DNA from: Meconema thalassinum | Taxonomy: Eukaryota; Arthropoda; Insecta; Orthoptera; Tettigoniidae | Reading direction: 5' to 3' | Length of the DNA: 64,000 nt | Assembly: GCA_946902985.2 (NCBI GenBank) | Contig: OX336400.1 | Location: forward strand, 170,254,543 to 170,318,542 | In this document: positions 44,426 to 55,145 of the stretch, piece after piece | Layout of the letters: each line of letters starts with the position of its first letter | Numbering within the stretch: the first letter of the stretch is position 1 | Made by a program: the position numbers and the translations under genes | Notes under the pieces: model-generated | Database searches by the model: none | What the model was told of the DNA's origin: nothing | What the model saw: the letters and a program-made list of their open reading frames with translations, nothing else

Positions 44426-44772
44426 GAAAAATTAGACCCGTCTTTGCGGTCGCCTGGGCGATCGACCTGACAACATCCCCAGTTGTATCTGTTGTCAATA
44501 AGTGTTCAGCTCCCAGACACTGTCCTTGCGACGGTAGAGGAATGATCCCTCGCAGTGTAAAACCCATGGTGTAACTACAATGGTGAGGCGGATCGCTCCA
44601 TCTCTCTCGTGCGGATGACGTCACAACGGGGGCAACTGCGAGTTGTGGCTATAGGCGGGAGTCAGGCACGTGTGATGAGCAGTCGATTGAAACATGTTAA
44701 TGTTGACAAGTGTGTGCGTTGCTAGTGAAAGTATTGTATTTCTTAATCTCAGTCGACGGAAAGTGGGATGCA

Positions 44773-47700
44773 ATGCCGAATTGTGCTATGTATGGTTGCA
44801 ACAACTACTCCAGGAAAACAAAAGGGTCTAATATAAAATACTTTGTATTTCCACAAGACAAAGATGTAGCTTGCTCATGGGTCAGAGCTTGCAGGAGGGA
44901 GGGCATGTTTAATTTAAAGCATGGTAAGTTATGATTTCTAAAACTAATCTGTCTGTTGTGAGCAGAACAGTAAATCATTCTTTAAATTATTTCTCTCTAA
45001 AATTAAAACATTGCAATAGCTCTGGACGCATTATTCAAACTGAGATATTAAAGAATATTATAGAAATGAATATGCAAACCAAATAACAATTACAAGTGGA
45101 GATTATTATTAACATTATTATTATTATTATTATTTCAGCTCGAGTATGTTCTCTTCATTTCACTAAAGACAGTTTTGCTATTCCACTTCGACAGCAATTG
45201 TTGAACTATACTCCAGTGCACAGTAGAACTTTAAAATTAGATGCCATTCCGACTGAAAATCTACCAAAATCCACTCAAATTACACAAAGGAAAAGGAAAA
45301 GATCTCTGGAAGAAGCTGAAAGTCGGTCGATAAGGCTGGAAAAGAGGCGTCGTAAAAGTGTTATAAGTGAAATTATACATAACAATGAAACACTCACCGA
45401 AGGAATACAATCTAAACATACCTGCTTGAATGAGGAGTTAATAAGGTAAGCTTCTTTTTGTTTTTGAACATTGAAGTCTCATTTAATAATAAACGGTGAA
45501 TTTGTTTATTTTACACCCACAATACAACTAAGGTTCATTATGATACTTGGAAGAGAGGTAACTAGTGGAGTAAAGCACTGCTTTCACCAGATCGTCGAGA
45601 CATTGATATCAAGAGTTTATTATTATTATTATTATTATTATTTTATTATTATTATTTTTAGCGTATGGCTTTTAGTGCCGAGAGTGTCCGAGGACATGTT
45701 CGGCTCGCCAGATTTGTAGCTGCTTCGAGACGGACACCCAATGGGTGAGCTACAAGTAACGTTGGGGAGGAAAGTTGGAATGGAAGATCGAGGAGTGGGA
45801 AGGTAGCGGCTGTGGCCTATAGTTAGGGACCAACCCCGGCATTTGCCTGGAAGGAAGATGGGAAACCACAGAAGACCATCTTCAAGGTTGCCGGCGGGGG
45901 GATTCGAACCTCCTCGCCTCCCGGATGTGAGCGACTGCCAGCAGTCATGCCGTAACGACCACGGCTAACTCACCCGGTATGAGTTTAATTGAAGCCTAAT
46001 GTAACTATAGTATTAATCTAATCTTGACCTTCATGCAGCCGTAGTTTAGTGGTCATATGAAAGAAATATTGCTCGTGAATAGAAACGTAGGCTACTGTAG
46101 TTCCAATCTAAGTTTAAAAAACCTGATAATTCAACGAATGTCATTCCTTTTAAGCACTCGTTCTCATGAAGATGAGGTCAACACTTTGAAGAAATTAGTT
46201 GAGGAGGTACGTGAGGAATCCGAAGCTTGGAAACAAAAGTACGATTATTTATGTGCCGACCATTCGGCGTTGAAGAAAAAATCGCCGATCTGAAAAACAG
46301 TCGTTGCAAAGAAATTCAGACGATACTGGGTAAAGTCTTCACTCCAAGTCAAATAAAACATTTATTAAGTACAGAGAAAGGAAAGAAAATCAATTGGTGT
46401 TCTGACGATATAGCAGCGGCTATATCTCCAAGAAGTGTAAGCCCTAAAGCCTACCGGTTTTTAAGGGCTAATAACTATCCCTTGCCAGGACAGACGACGT
46501 TACGTGATTGGGCTAAATGTTTGAATTTAGAGCAGGGTGTTTCGCATGATGTTGTGAAACTAATGAAATATAAATCAGCAGGATTAGCCGAATTGGAACG
46601 CTTGACTGTATTGACATTTCACGAAATCTATATTTCAAATCGCATGTGTATCGACAGAAGCAACCAGCAGAAAATTGGCCCTCACAAAACTTGCCAAGTT
46701 GTCATGGCACGAGGTTTGATTGGTCAGTGGAAGTAGCCTCTTTATTATGCCTTTGACCAAAGAATGAAAAAAGATGTTATTCTTGGAATAATATCGAATC
46801 TACATTCTGCAGGCTTCACTGTTGTAGCCATTACAAGTGATATGGGGTCCGGGAATATGAGCTTGTGGTCAGAGCTTAGTATTGGACATAAGGAATGTTT
46901 CTTCAATCATCCAAGCAACGATTCCTTAAAAGTGTTTGTGTTTGCAGACATTCCTCATTTATTGAAACTTGTGAGAAATCATTTGTTACATCAGGGATTT
47001 GTGCTGCTCAATGGAAAAAAAGTGAGCAAGGAATGTTTGAAACTACTAATTTCTATGTCTTCTTCTGAACTCACTATTGCGCACAAAATTAGCAGATATC
47101 ATTCAGATTTAAAGGGATCAGAGAGACAAAAAGTTCAGCCTGCTGCTCAAGTACTTTCAAACCAGGTATCAAAGGCTCTTGAATGGTGTGGAGGGAAAGG
47201 TTTGATGAATAACATTGACTGGGAAGAAGCGGCTAGATGTATAAAATTAATAAATGACTGGTTTGACTTATTTAATGCTAAGAACAAATTTGGGAGTCAT
47301 TCTGAATGAAATGCATTTGGTACTGATTTAGACAAGCAAATCAGTTTGCTAAATAATGTTAATGAGTTGATAACGTCCATGAGAGTTGGCCTTACTCCCA
47401 TTTCAAAAAGGAATTCTACTAAGCAACACGTCTCTAGTTAACCTTTTTAAATATTTGAAGCCGATGTACCAAGTCGAGTACATAATAACTTATCGTCTAA
47501 ATCAAGATATTTTGGAGAACCTTTTCTCGTATATTAGAGGAATGGCATGATCACCCATCTCCTCTGGACATTAAATATAGAATGAGATGGTACATTTTGG
47601 GCAAGCACTCTGCTTCAGTTTTTACTGTAAATAGAAATACAGAGGAGGATATTGACGAAAAGTGTCTGATTAAACCAATGGAAACAGAAACTGACACCTG

Positions 47701-48330
47701 TTTCTCGCAGACTGCGTTAGTGAATGCTGCCAAACGTATTCCTGATATCGTGGATGCTGCTGACGAAGAAAAACTAGTTTCTAGTTTATTTGTTGAATCA
47801 AATTACGAAACTGTGGAAATGAACATGAGATTGTTTGAAATGACCGATCATCAGAATGAATTGTTCGATGAAATGATCTCTCAGATTTTAAAGATGAAAT
47901 GAACCACGAAGGTTTAAAATATATTACAGGATATGTAGCACACAGATTCAGGGATAAGTACAAAAACTTGGGAACATTATCTCAAGAACTTGAACCCAGT
48001 ATAGAAGGCCCAGATTGTATCCAGTTTATTTCAAGGGGAAATCTTTTGTATCCCTCTAATGAACTTATGGAAGTTGCAAAGACAATGGACGCTGAGCTTC
48101 ATAAATTTCACGGCAATTCGCTATCAAATGATAAGTTTATATTCAATAAATTAACCAGCACGACCTTCAGAAAATTGCCTCATATTAATATTGCATATGA
48201 GGTTATTCACTGTTTAGCTCGAACCCGAACATATATTAGGTTGCGCGACTTAAACAGAAAAATAAGTTTCGGTAATTCACAGAGAAAACTGAATCGCAAA
48301 ATGTGTAAATTCACCAATGTGAATATATAG
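44773..48330 (+). pseudogene. P-element-like THAP transposase, broken
   Basis: Exon 1 (44773-44923, phase 1) starts MPNCAMYGCNNYSRKTKG and has FVFPQD and WVRACRREG. Exon 2 (45139-45445) completes the THAP finger with ARVCSLHFTKDSF and a basic stretch. Exon 3 begins about 46155 with a coiled coil (LKKLVEEVREESEAWKQK). The catalytic part has FTPSQIKHLL, GQTTLRDWAKCL, VMARGLIGQWK, VVAITSDMGSGN, FADIPHLLKLVRNHLL, then YRLNQDILENLFSYIRG and, near the end, YITGYVAHRFRDKY. These match the order in P-element/THAP9 transposases: RNase H-like fold, GTP-binding insertion and the 'QD.LEN.F' acidic block. In-frame stops at 46734 and 47307 and about four frameshifts (near 46265, 47440, 47546, 47893) make it non-functional. 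Intron 2 holds a SINE. Confidence 0.9.
45620..45980 (-). mobile_element. SINE family D, in an intron of the P-like transposase
   Basis: Head at the right ('taacgaccacggctaactca' inverse), B-box inverse 'gggattcgaacctcc', Talua-like core 'gggaaaccacagaagacc', distinct 3' part 'gtgtccgaggacatgttcgg'. Target copies gagttta (45613-45619, 45981-45987). It was inserted after the transposon arrived. Confidence 0.8.
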
Positions 48331-48707
48331 TGGATCTCGTTAAATGACTATTAATATTGTTTAGAGGTACGCCGTATTCATAATTACCAACATTATTATC
48401 AGTGTTTACAATACCAAGTATGTACAGGTTATAACAAATGCTTTTATTAATGCCTTCAAGTTATATTATTATGACCAGAGCCGCGTAAAATACAGAGTGC
48501 TGTGTCACCGAACGCAATGCTCCCGTTGTGACGTCATCCGCAAGAGAGAGAGGGAGCGATCCGCCTCACCATTGTAGTTACACCATGGTAAAACCGAGCC
48601 GGGAGGATTAAAAATAAACTAATAATGTAACCTTACTATTTGTCCCCCACCACTCAAACATGGTATGGTGATGCCATCGTTATTTCCGACTTGCCGTTTG
48701 AGTACTA

Positions 48708-48790
48708 TGCAAGAGCTATCTGGCGGCAAAAAGGGAAATCACTCAAACCAGCCAATTACAGGCTGCCATTCAATCGTTTATCATGATATC
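48708..48790. repeat. Half copy of the 54.9-kb foldback MITE
   Basis: 'aatcactcaaaccagccaat', 'caggctgccattcaatcg' match one arm of 54863-55037. Confidence 0.55.
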
Positions 48791-48819
48791 AAACATACCT
48801 GGGACAGGTTAATTAGTTA

Positions 48820-48885
48820 CTTATTATTGTTTTAAGCAGCGGAACAGCGAGGTCATCTGCCCCTCCTAACACAGATCAAATTATA
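48820..48885. repeat. Short shared repeat fragment
   Basis: 'cgaggtcatctgcccc' also occurs at 30412, marking both as pieces of one dispersed repeat. This is why the exon-like stretch at 30403 was not accepted as an exon. Confidence 0.45.
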
Positions 48886-48911
48886 CAAATTTAGAATACA
48901 ATAACTATAGC

Positions 48912-50157
48912 GCATCCAACGTTTAGAATGAAGCACTGGTTAGATAGGGATATTCTTCTCTCTTTCTGTTGCACGCGAGACATGTATGACGCTGTCATTT
49001 TCTAGCACTCCACTGTTGCCATATCAGTCGAAAACTTTTCATTGTCGAAAAAACAGCATATTCGGGTAGAACTATGTTTTGCCGATCTTTTTTGTCCTAT
49101 ATTAGAACTACGTAAACTTGATAGAAATGCTAGAAAAATTAGATATCCATATTTTTTAAAAAAGTTATAAAGTGAGTCCCCTTTCTAGTAAAATCGATCT
49201 TATATCATGTTGCATTGACTTTGTGATGCCTATTTTTTACACACGTGTAGCTAAATGTGCCGTCTTGATGATGGATTATTGAAATATTTTATACTGGCAA
49301 TATTACAATTTTCATGTAGGCAAAACTTCTGAATATTCTCTCATAACCGCATAGCAGCATTGAAAAAGTTCGTATGCTGCCAACTTTTCTATTTTTAAAG
49401 ATAACCATGTCATGTAAGTTTGAGAGTTGTAGAGAAATGTTGGAAGAAGTTTTATACCTGCTTACCCAGAGTGTAGGTTTAATTGTTTACACAGGCCGGG
49501 CTGTTCATTGACCGCGGATTATAAAAATGAAGTTTCGAACGACAGCGGGGTGCAGCTTGCTACTCACAGCTTTATTACTGTGCCCTTCGAGCTTGTATTT
49601 CAGTAGTTTGGCTGTCTCTATCTTGAGTGTGTGTGCAGCAGTTCTGTTAGTTTTAACGTGTTGTATTTTACGTATTTCACATACAACAATGGATAGTTTT
49701 GTGAAAAGAAAGCGTGGTCAAGCGCTCAGAAGGAGGGAGAAATAGGTCGTAATTAATGTGTTCAGTTATTTTAAGAACCTTAAACCCAACGAAAGTATAA
49801 ATCATGAAAGGTAAGCCAATGAGGAGTATTTTCTTTAATAACGTACTTCAACTTTAACTGCAGTCGAAACTTCTCACATTTCCTTGTGCTTGTACTTTAT
49901 TTATTTTATTTTGATTGTTTTCTTTATGTTACATTCAGCATACGTTATAGTTAATTTAATTTAATTTCGTTGTATGTGTTATGTTAGCCTACTATTAGTA
50001 TTATTATACAGTACTTAATTCAAGTCTTCGTCACTGCACAATCGCTGAATGTGTGGAAAGTGTACACGAAGCGCGCTTTGTACTGCCTCCTCTCATGGAG
50101 TGGCAACTCTGTCGTAACGCGCCATAAGACCAATGCTTCATTCTAAACGTTGGATGC
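48912..50157 (+). mobile_element. TIR transposon remnant of 1.25 kb
   Basis: GCATCCAACGTTTAGAATG ('...aagcactggt') at the left returns inverted at the right; arms of about 30 bp. Flanks actatagc / tttatagc may be an 8-bp duplication. A frame from 49527 is hydrophobic for 50 residues and ends MDSFVKRKRGQALRR from the ATG at 49689. 'MD.FVKRK' starts are common in ZMYM/hAT-type transposases, so this may be a first transposase exon with a leader in frame. Confidence 0.6.
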
Positions 50158-50164
50158 CTTTATA

Positions 50165-50542
50165 GCCCAGGCAACGAAGCGAAAATAAAAATAATAAATC
50201 CGAAAGTTTTAAAATTTGTTAAAAAGGTTTATTAGGGCTTACTCTTGAACCTGTCAAAAGTCCTGACCAATTAAAGGTCCGCAATCGGAAAGGGTGCACT
50301 TTTATGGTTATCGGACTGTAACTCTATATTCATTAACTTTATCGAAAAAATTGTAGTTTCAAAATTTGAGAATATTCAATTCTCTACAAAATAAAAGTTT
50401 AAATTCATTTTTTTTTTTCATAAAACTAATATTTTCCGTGTGACAGGTTCAATAGTAAGCTCTAATAAACATTTTCACCAAATTTCAAAACTTTCGTATT
50501 TATTATTTTTATTTTCTGAAATTCGGCCTTCTTTGCCTGGGC
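50165..50542. mobile_element. Palindromic MITE, TA target
   Basis: GCCCAGGCAACGAAGCGAAA at the left, inverted equivalent '..ggccttctttgcctgggc' at the right, arms of over 110 bp that include 'aaataataaatccgaaagtt'. TA on both sides (50163-50164, 50543-50544). Non-coding, Tc1/mariner-type size and target. Confidence 0.85.
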
Positions 50543-50814
50543 TAATCGTTTAAAGGTGAACGCCTAAATATGAAAATTAGCTAAATATGATAAAACAATA
50601 AATGAAATAAAACTAAAATTCAGAATTTCAAAAAAAAGCAAATGTAGACTTGAAAATTTAGATTGTGGTCTACTGTACCTGGGACGACAGAAGTCTTAAC
50701 GATTATTTATTTCTTCTCAAATCAAGATACGTCGCTGCTCATGCATAACTTAATAATGGAACATTACTTTTTCCACCGATGTCTCAGTCCCGCTCATGGC
50801 TGTGATTATAATTA

Positions 50815-51035
50815 TGTTACTGAGGTATGGGTGGTGCAGAGGAATGGCCTTCAGGACACAACTAGTGTCTGTGTGTACTGTGAAATGTTCTACTTATAGG
50901 ATCAGTGCTATTGTTCTGACTCGGTGATGAAAGCAATCGCAAACTACCTCACTCCCCATCTTGCCTAGTAGTCCTTTGAGTTTTGTGGTTAAGGTCCTAC
51001 CGACCTTACCTATGGCGGTACTCTTTTTAGAGTAA
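50815..51035 (+). repeat. Interspersed repeat fragment, copy 2
   Basis: Same block as 39585-39790: 'gttctgactcggtgatgaaagcaatcgcaaactacctcactcc'. Confidence 0.55.
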
Positions 51036-51066
51036 ACATTAAGTTTACACATAAAAAACATTCTTC

Positions 51067-51420
51067 AATAAATCACCTTCTATGGCGTAGTGGGTAGCAC
51101 GCTGAAGTGTTATGCCCAAGATCGTGGGTTCAAACACGGCCGAAGTCGTCGGTTTTTTAAGAGCGTTAAAATCCTTCAGTATGCCTTCCTTCGGAGAGGA
51201 AGAAAAGCTGGTGGGCCTATGTCATACATTTATGGCACGTAAAAGAACCTACCACTGCAATTGGTAGTGTGTAGTTAAATTTGTAGATTATTTGGTTTAT
51301 AAGCGCTCTATCAGTTCCAACGTTCACTGCAAGGTGTCAGTGACAATGACATCTCTGGTAGTCAAAGTTGGAACTAATTGAAATTGAACTTGATGGGGCG
51401 TTCAATTTAAATACCCAGCT
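51067..51420 (+). mobile_element. SINE family A, diverged and 3'-truncated
   Basis: 'atggcgtagtgggtagcacg' A box and GGTTCAAACACGG B box, then the usual body to 'aaagttggaactaattgaaa'; the 3' domain is missing. Confidence 0.7.
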
Positions 51421-51723
51421 TTGGCCATTGGCTGCAATTCAAATATAATAATAAATCAGCTATTCGTAACTTAGTTTAACAAATAGAAGATGATTTAAAA
51501 AAAAAACAAGAAAAACCTTTACAAATATGTGGTATAAACATTATGAATCAATAATTTAAGAAGAAAACAGTTCCCGTGCTTCCATTTATAACAATTTTCC
51601 CAAATTTATGAAACATTTCCACACATGACTTCAGGTGTGTAGTTTGGAATTCACTACTTCATTTCCTTAACTCAATGAGAATGAACAAGAATTTCCTTTT
51701 AAAATATCTTTTAGAGTTAAAAT

Positions 51724-52103
51724 GTTTGCCACGGTGGGTGTGTGTTTACTGTGTCGGTCTACTAACACCAAGCTTCCAGGTTCGCTCCTGGCCGTGGTAA
51801 GTGACTTTTGAAAGGCGGCAAAATTACGACACCATGTCATACGATGTTGGCATGTCAAAGAACCTATTTGAATTCAGTAGGCCGTGTTCATAATGGCAAA
51901 ATTAATCTCGGGAGTTTCCGCCAACACAAAGTTCCTCATTTCTCTACTAGAATGTGCTGTAGTGTTCAAGGAGCTTAGATATCTAACCTCCTTGACTGTC
52001 ATAGTTCTTCAAGGAACAACGAAAATCGACATGCAAGCTACCCTCTGGATGTCAAATTCCAAAGCTTGCACACGGCACCCGAGGCCATACGATATTATTA
52101 TTA
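51724..52103 (+). mobile_element. SINE family B, full length
   Basis: Head 'gccacggtgggtgtgtgttt', B box GGTTCGCTCC, (ATT)n end. Exact 12-bp target duplication tagagttaaaat (51712-51723, 52104-52115). Confidence 0.88.
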
Positions 52104-52236
52104 TAGAGTTAAAATCCTAAGGGTTGTAATGAAATTCAAGCAATAAATCCTTTCATACATTCTTTATAAATATTATGTTGTCTATACTAGTCACATGGCA
52201 TGGGGTAGATATTCATTGAGATTATGGCCTTGCACA

Positions 52237-52412
52237 TCAGACGCATATTGTTCTCCCGTTGGCCGTAGCACAGCTCCTCGATCGCCCCCAGCCACTAGAA
52301 CTAGCACTGGCCGTGTTGTCCCCAGAAGAGCTGCTGGAGGCACTGGCATCCCGACCGTAGCTGGAACTGGAGCTCCAGCCGTTACCAGATGAGGAACTGC
52401 TACTGCTACCAG
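52237..52412 (-). CDS. Paralogue last exon (Ser/Gly-rich tail)
   Basis: 176 bases, 57 residues after the split Ser codon, rich in AGC/TCC serine codons. Three Trp, one Tyr and the two Cys lie near or in the C-terminal part. Stop TGA at 52239-52237. The + strand frames here are shadows. Confidence 0.68.
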
Positions 52413-55145
52413 CTGGAACAGGTTACAACACAGATGTAGAGAGACCATATTGGAAACTGTGGCTCCTGTAGTACGACAAAGATGCTCGCTATCTCCTTGC
52501 TTCTTTAATTTGTACTAATGGGCCCGTGAGAGCTTTCGCTACGTGAATGTAGGTTTATGGTGTAGTAGGGAAGATGGACGAAGCAAAGAGTATATAAAAA
52601 GTAGGTTGGCTCAGGCAAAGAAAGCATTTATACAAAAAAGGAATCTGTTGACATCGAATATAGATTTAGGTATTAGGAAGTCATTTTTGAAAGTCATTGT
52701 CTGGAGAGTGGCGCTCTATGGAAGTGAAACTTGGACTATTGCTGCAGCAATTGAAGCGTTTGAAATGTGGTGTTACAGGACAATGATGAAGATCAGATGG
52801 GTAGATAGAGTTACAAACGAAGAGGTATTAAGACTAGTGGGAGAGGAGAGATATTTCTGGCGACTGATAATCAAGAGAAGAAATAGGTTGGTTGGACACA
52901 TACTAAGACACCCAGGAATAGCAAGCTTAGTTATGGAAGAAAGGGTTTAGGACAAGAACTGTAGGGGTAGACCAAGGTTAGAATATGTTAAACAGATTGC
53001 CTCGGATGTAGGGTGTGGTAGCTATGTAGAGATGAAACGATTAGCTCAAGACAGGGAGGAATGGAGAGCTGCATCAAACCAGTCAAAAGACTGAAGACTC
53101 AAACAACAGGGAAGAATGTGGGAGAACGAAGTTTTAAATATTGAAGAAATGCATTTATTGTTGTTAAACGACATACGTACATAAGAAGAACACAAAGAAT
53201 TATGTAGAACAGTGTTTTGTACTTGTCACAGCAACTCTTTGTAGACAATATTCGATGTTACAACGCATTCATCGGTTATTGTTTGCTCGGGAGTTTCTTC
53301 TACAGCAATTTTTACATTTGCACAGGATTGAACCCTAGAGAAAGTCTTGGCGAGACCACACCGGAGCCATCTGCTGAGAGACTCCTCAGCTAGCAGTACG
53401 CCGCGCTCCCGCCAGATGGCTGACGCCACCGCGCTGCCCTGTGCTCTTGCGGCAGGCTCGCTAGGTTACGGTGCTCTCATTGTAAATGTACCTTTTTAAG
53501 GTATTTATTTAATTGTGAGGCATTTAAAGAGGAAGTGAGTGCGTTTCGGGCACACATGTGGTTATGCGAAACCATATGTGTAAGTTGATATTAACAGTAC
53601 CTTATTTTCGGTACAAAACCGGAATGGGACCTTAGCAGAATAATATAGGGAGGATGTCCAAGACGCCATAAATAAGATAAGAGAAGAGATTCAAGTTGGA
53701 GTAAATATACATGGGGAAAAGATTGACATGCTCCGATTCGCAGATGACATTGCTTTAACGACAGATAATGAAGATGATCTTCAACAGATACTTCATGTAA
53801 TGAATAACATCCTTAAAAACGAATTTAACAAGAAGATGAATAAAAATAACAAACAAATACTCGTATGCAGTCGGAACCAGGAAGGTCATAGAAGAGCACC
53901 AGCAATTTATATCGAGAATGGTATAGTACAACATGTGAAGGAATATAAGTATCTGGGAAGCTTGATAACGTATGATGGAACCAGCAAACGAGAAATTCGG
54001 AGTGGAATTATTCAGGCAAAGAACGCCTTTTATAGAAAGAAGAATCTCTTCACATCCAGAAGTATAGACCTAAAAATAAGGAAAAGACTGTTGAAGACGA
54101 ACGTGTGGAGTGTGGCTTTGTATGGTAGTGAGACCTGGACAATAGGGAAGTCAGAAGAGAGGAAGTTGATGGCTTTTGAGGCTTGGTGCTGGAGAAGAAT
54201 GCTTAATATAATTTGGATACAACATATGACAAATAAAGAGGTATTCAGAAGAGAAGGAGAAAGTAGAAGCTTTATGAAGAGTCTGAAAACAAGAAGAGAA
54301 AATATGTTGTGACATATTCTCAGACATAATAACCTGCTAGCAAGAGTCATCGAAGGGATGTTAGAAGAGGAAGACCACCACTTGCATACATCACACAGAT
54401 AATGACAAACACGAACACAAAATCATATCATGAATTGAAGAGGATGGGGGAGAATAAAGAAGATTGATGAGTTGCTGCAAACCAGCACCAGGACTGTTAA
54501 CTTAAGAAAGAGACAGTAGCTTCTTCCGTTACAATATGAGGAAAACCGATTTAAAAAAAACAACGTAAATGGTTGTTGATGTTTCCTTCGGAAAATAAAT
54601 GCTAATATTATTGCAAAATGTTTCATAATAAATGTGAAATAGCAGTGGGATTAATTGTTCCATCTTGAAAACATAACGTTTATTTTCGTTACATCGTTAT
54701 TTTTAAACGTTACAGCGTTAAAGTTACAGAATTTCATTAGTAATGTCCTTACCGTAACTGTCACTAGCAACGGCGTCTCAAGTAGGCATGTTACTCCCCA
54801 ACTCTGTTTTTTTATTTTATTTTTTATTAGTTGGCGCATCATTACTTCGTTTAGGTGTTAAGGTAGTGCTACCTAGCGGTCAGAAATGAAATCACTTTAA
54901 CTAGCCAATAACAGGCAGCCATTCAAATCGATAAATCACAACTAATCGAGTTTCATTCGAGATGTTGCTACTACGATATGAATGGCTGCCTGTGATTGGT
55001 TGGTTAGAGTGATTTCACTTCTATCCGCTAGGTGGGTATAGAATAGCGCTTAAAACGTCAAGTCAGAAGTAATGATACCCCAAGTATATAACAACTTACA
55101 TTTAAGACACCCCATGGCACCTCCCATTAGCACAAGGAGCATCAT
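52237..55145 (-). CDS. Small secreted Ser/Gly-rich peptide gene (paralogue), two exons visible
   Basis: Visible exons 55145-55100 and 52412-52237 encode 73 residues. The upstream exon (acceptor gttccag, donor AAAT|GTAAGT) reads MMLLVLMGGAMGCLK, a short hydrophobic leader, and ends in phase 1. The second exon, after 'tgtaacctgttccag', reads S-GSSSSSSSGNGWSSSSSYG and so on to RSCATANGRTICV and TGA. Compared with the + gene: same phase-1 junction just after the leader, same Ser/Gly/Ala bias, and CATANGRTIC against CASAGGVSSC (C-A-[ST]-A-x-G-x-[ST]-x-C). The leader may need a further upstream exon (phase 0), not found in the window. ATGATG at 55145 could also be the start. The 2.7-kb intron holds two LINE fragments. 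The function is unknown. Confidence 0.65.
52543..53100 (+). pseudogene. Non-LTR RT fragment, close to the 13.1-kb copy
   Basis: From DGRSKEYIKSRLAQAKKAF through LLTSNIDLGIRKSF, VALYGSETWTI and FEMWCYRTMMKI to LVGHILRHPG, then stop, 3' tail 'gactgaagactcaaacaac'. About 90% identical at nucleotide level by eye to 13345-13890, with a small deletion (AEKRR missing). It lies in the intron of the minus peptide gene, antisense to it. Confidence 0.85.
53130..53429 (-). CDS. Possible terminal exon or small gene, unassigned
   Basis: On minus, 'gactttctctag' at about 53339 looks like a splice acceptor, followed by an open frame VQSCANVKIAVEETPEQTIT to NIVYKELL and TGA at 53226. An AATAAA poly(A) signal lies about 75 bases later (53153-53148). 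The frame is open upstream to 53429 through a GC-rich stretch (RERGVLLAEESLSRW), without an ATG. It does not join the 55.1-kb leader exon in the right phase, so it may belong to another transcript. The product is acidic, with two Cys. Low confidence. Confidence 0.3.
53690..54500 (+). pseudogene. Non-LTR RT fragment, second lineage
   Basis: LRFADDIALTTDNEDDLQQI, KEYKYLGSLITYDGTSKRE, VWSVALYGSETWTIG, FEAWCWRRMLNI and MTNKEVFRREGE, open for 194 codons (53728-54312). 'FADDIAL' is the RT catalytic palm block and 'KYLGS' the next. It is related to, but distinct from, the 13.1/52.5-kb family. A stop ends the frame before the LRH region, which can still be read at 54318-54345. Confidence 0.85.
54863..55037. 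mobile_element. Short foldback MITE
   Basis: 'cctagcggtcagaaatgaaa', 'aggcagccattcaaatcg' return inverted as 'tatgaatggctgcctgtgat', 'tgatttcacttctatccgct'. About 175 bp, almost fully palindromic. A half copy is at 48708-48790. Confidence 0.8.
55100..55145 (-). CDS. Paralogue leader exon
   Basis: 46 bases between AG and GTAAGT on minus, encoding a 15-residue hydrophobic Met-rich leader. Its length, phase and character match exon 2 of the + gene. Confidence 0.6.

Larger units (their letters stand above)
44565..48587 (+). mobile_element. P-element-superfamily transposon, nearly complete
   Basis: 4023 bp. It begins CATGGTGTAACTACAATGG and ends with its inverse; the arms run about 70 bp (44565-44634, 48518-48587) with only about three differences. 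Exact 8-bp target copies gtaaaacc (44557-44564, 48588-48595) flank it. CATG(g/a)TG starts and 8-bp duplications are known for P elements. Both arms contain the palindrome TGACGTCA. It encodes a THAP-domain transposase in at least three exons (44773-48330), now inactivated. The high arm similarity suggests fairly recent movement, perhaps cross-mobilised. Confidence 0.9.
44443..48612 (+). mobile_element. Talua-like SINE tail fragment, split by a P-like element
   Basis: 44447-44564 ('tcgcctgggcgatcgacctg', 'acatccccagttgtatctgt', 'gctcccagacactgtccttg') and 48588-48612 ('aaaaccgagccgggagg') are the 3' part of a Talua-like SINE in + orientation, compared with the minus copies at 19.6 and 30.5 kb. 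The P-like element interrupts it. Confidence 0.65.

Noticed and set aside
44331..44624. 97-codon minus frame.
   Set aside because: Spans the right arm of the 43.4-kb TIR element, a SINE tail and the P-element arm, so it cannot be one gene.
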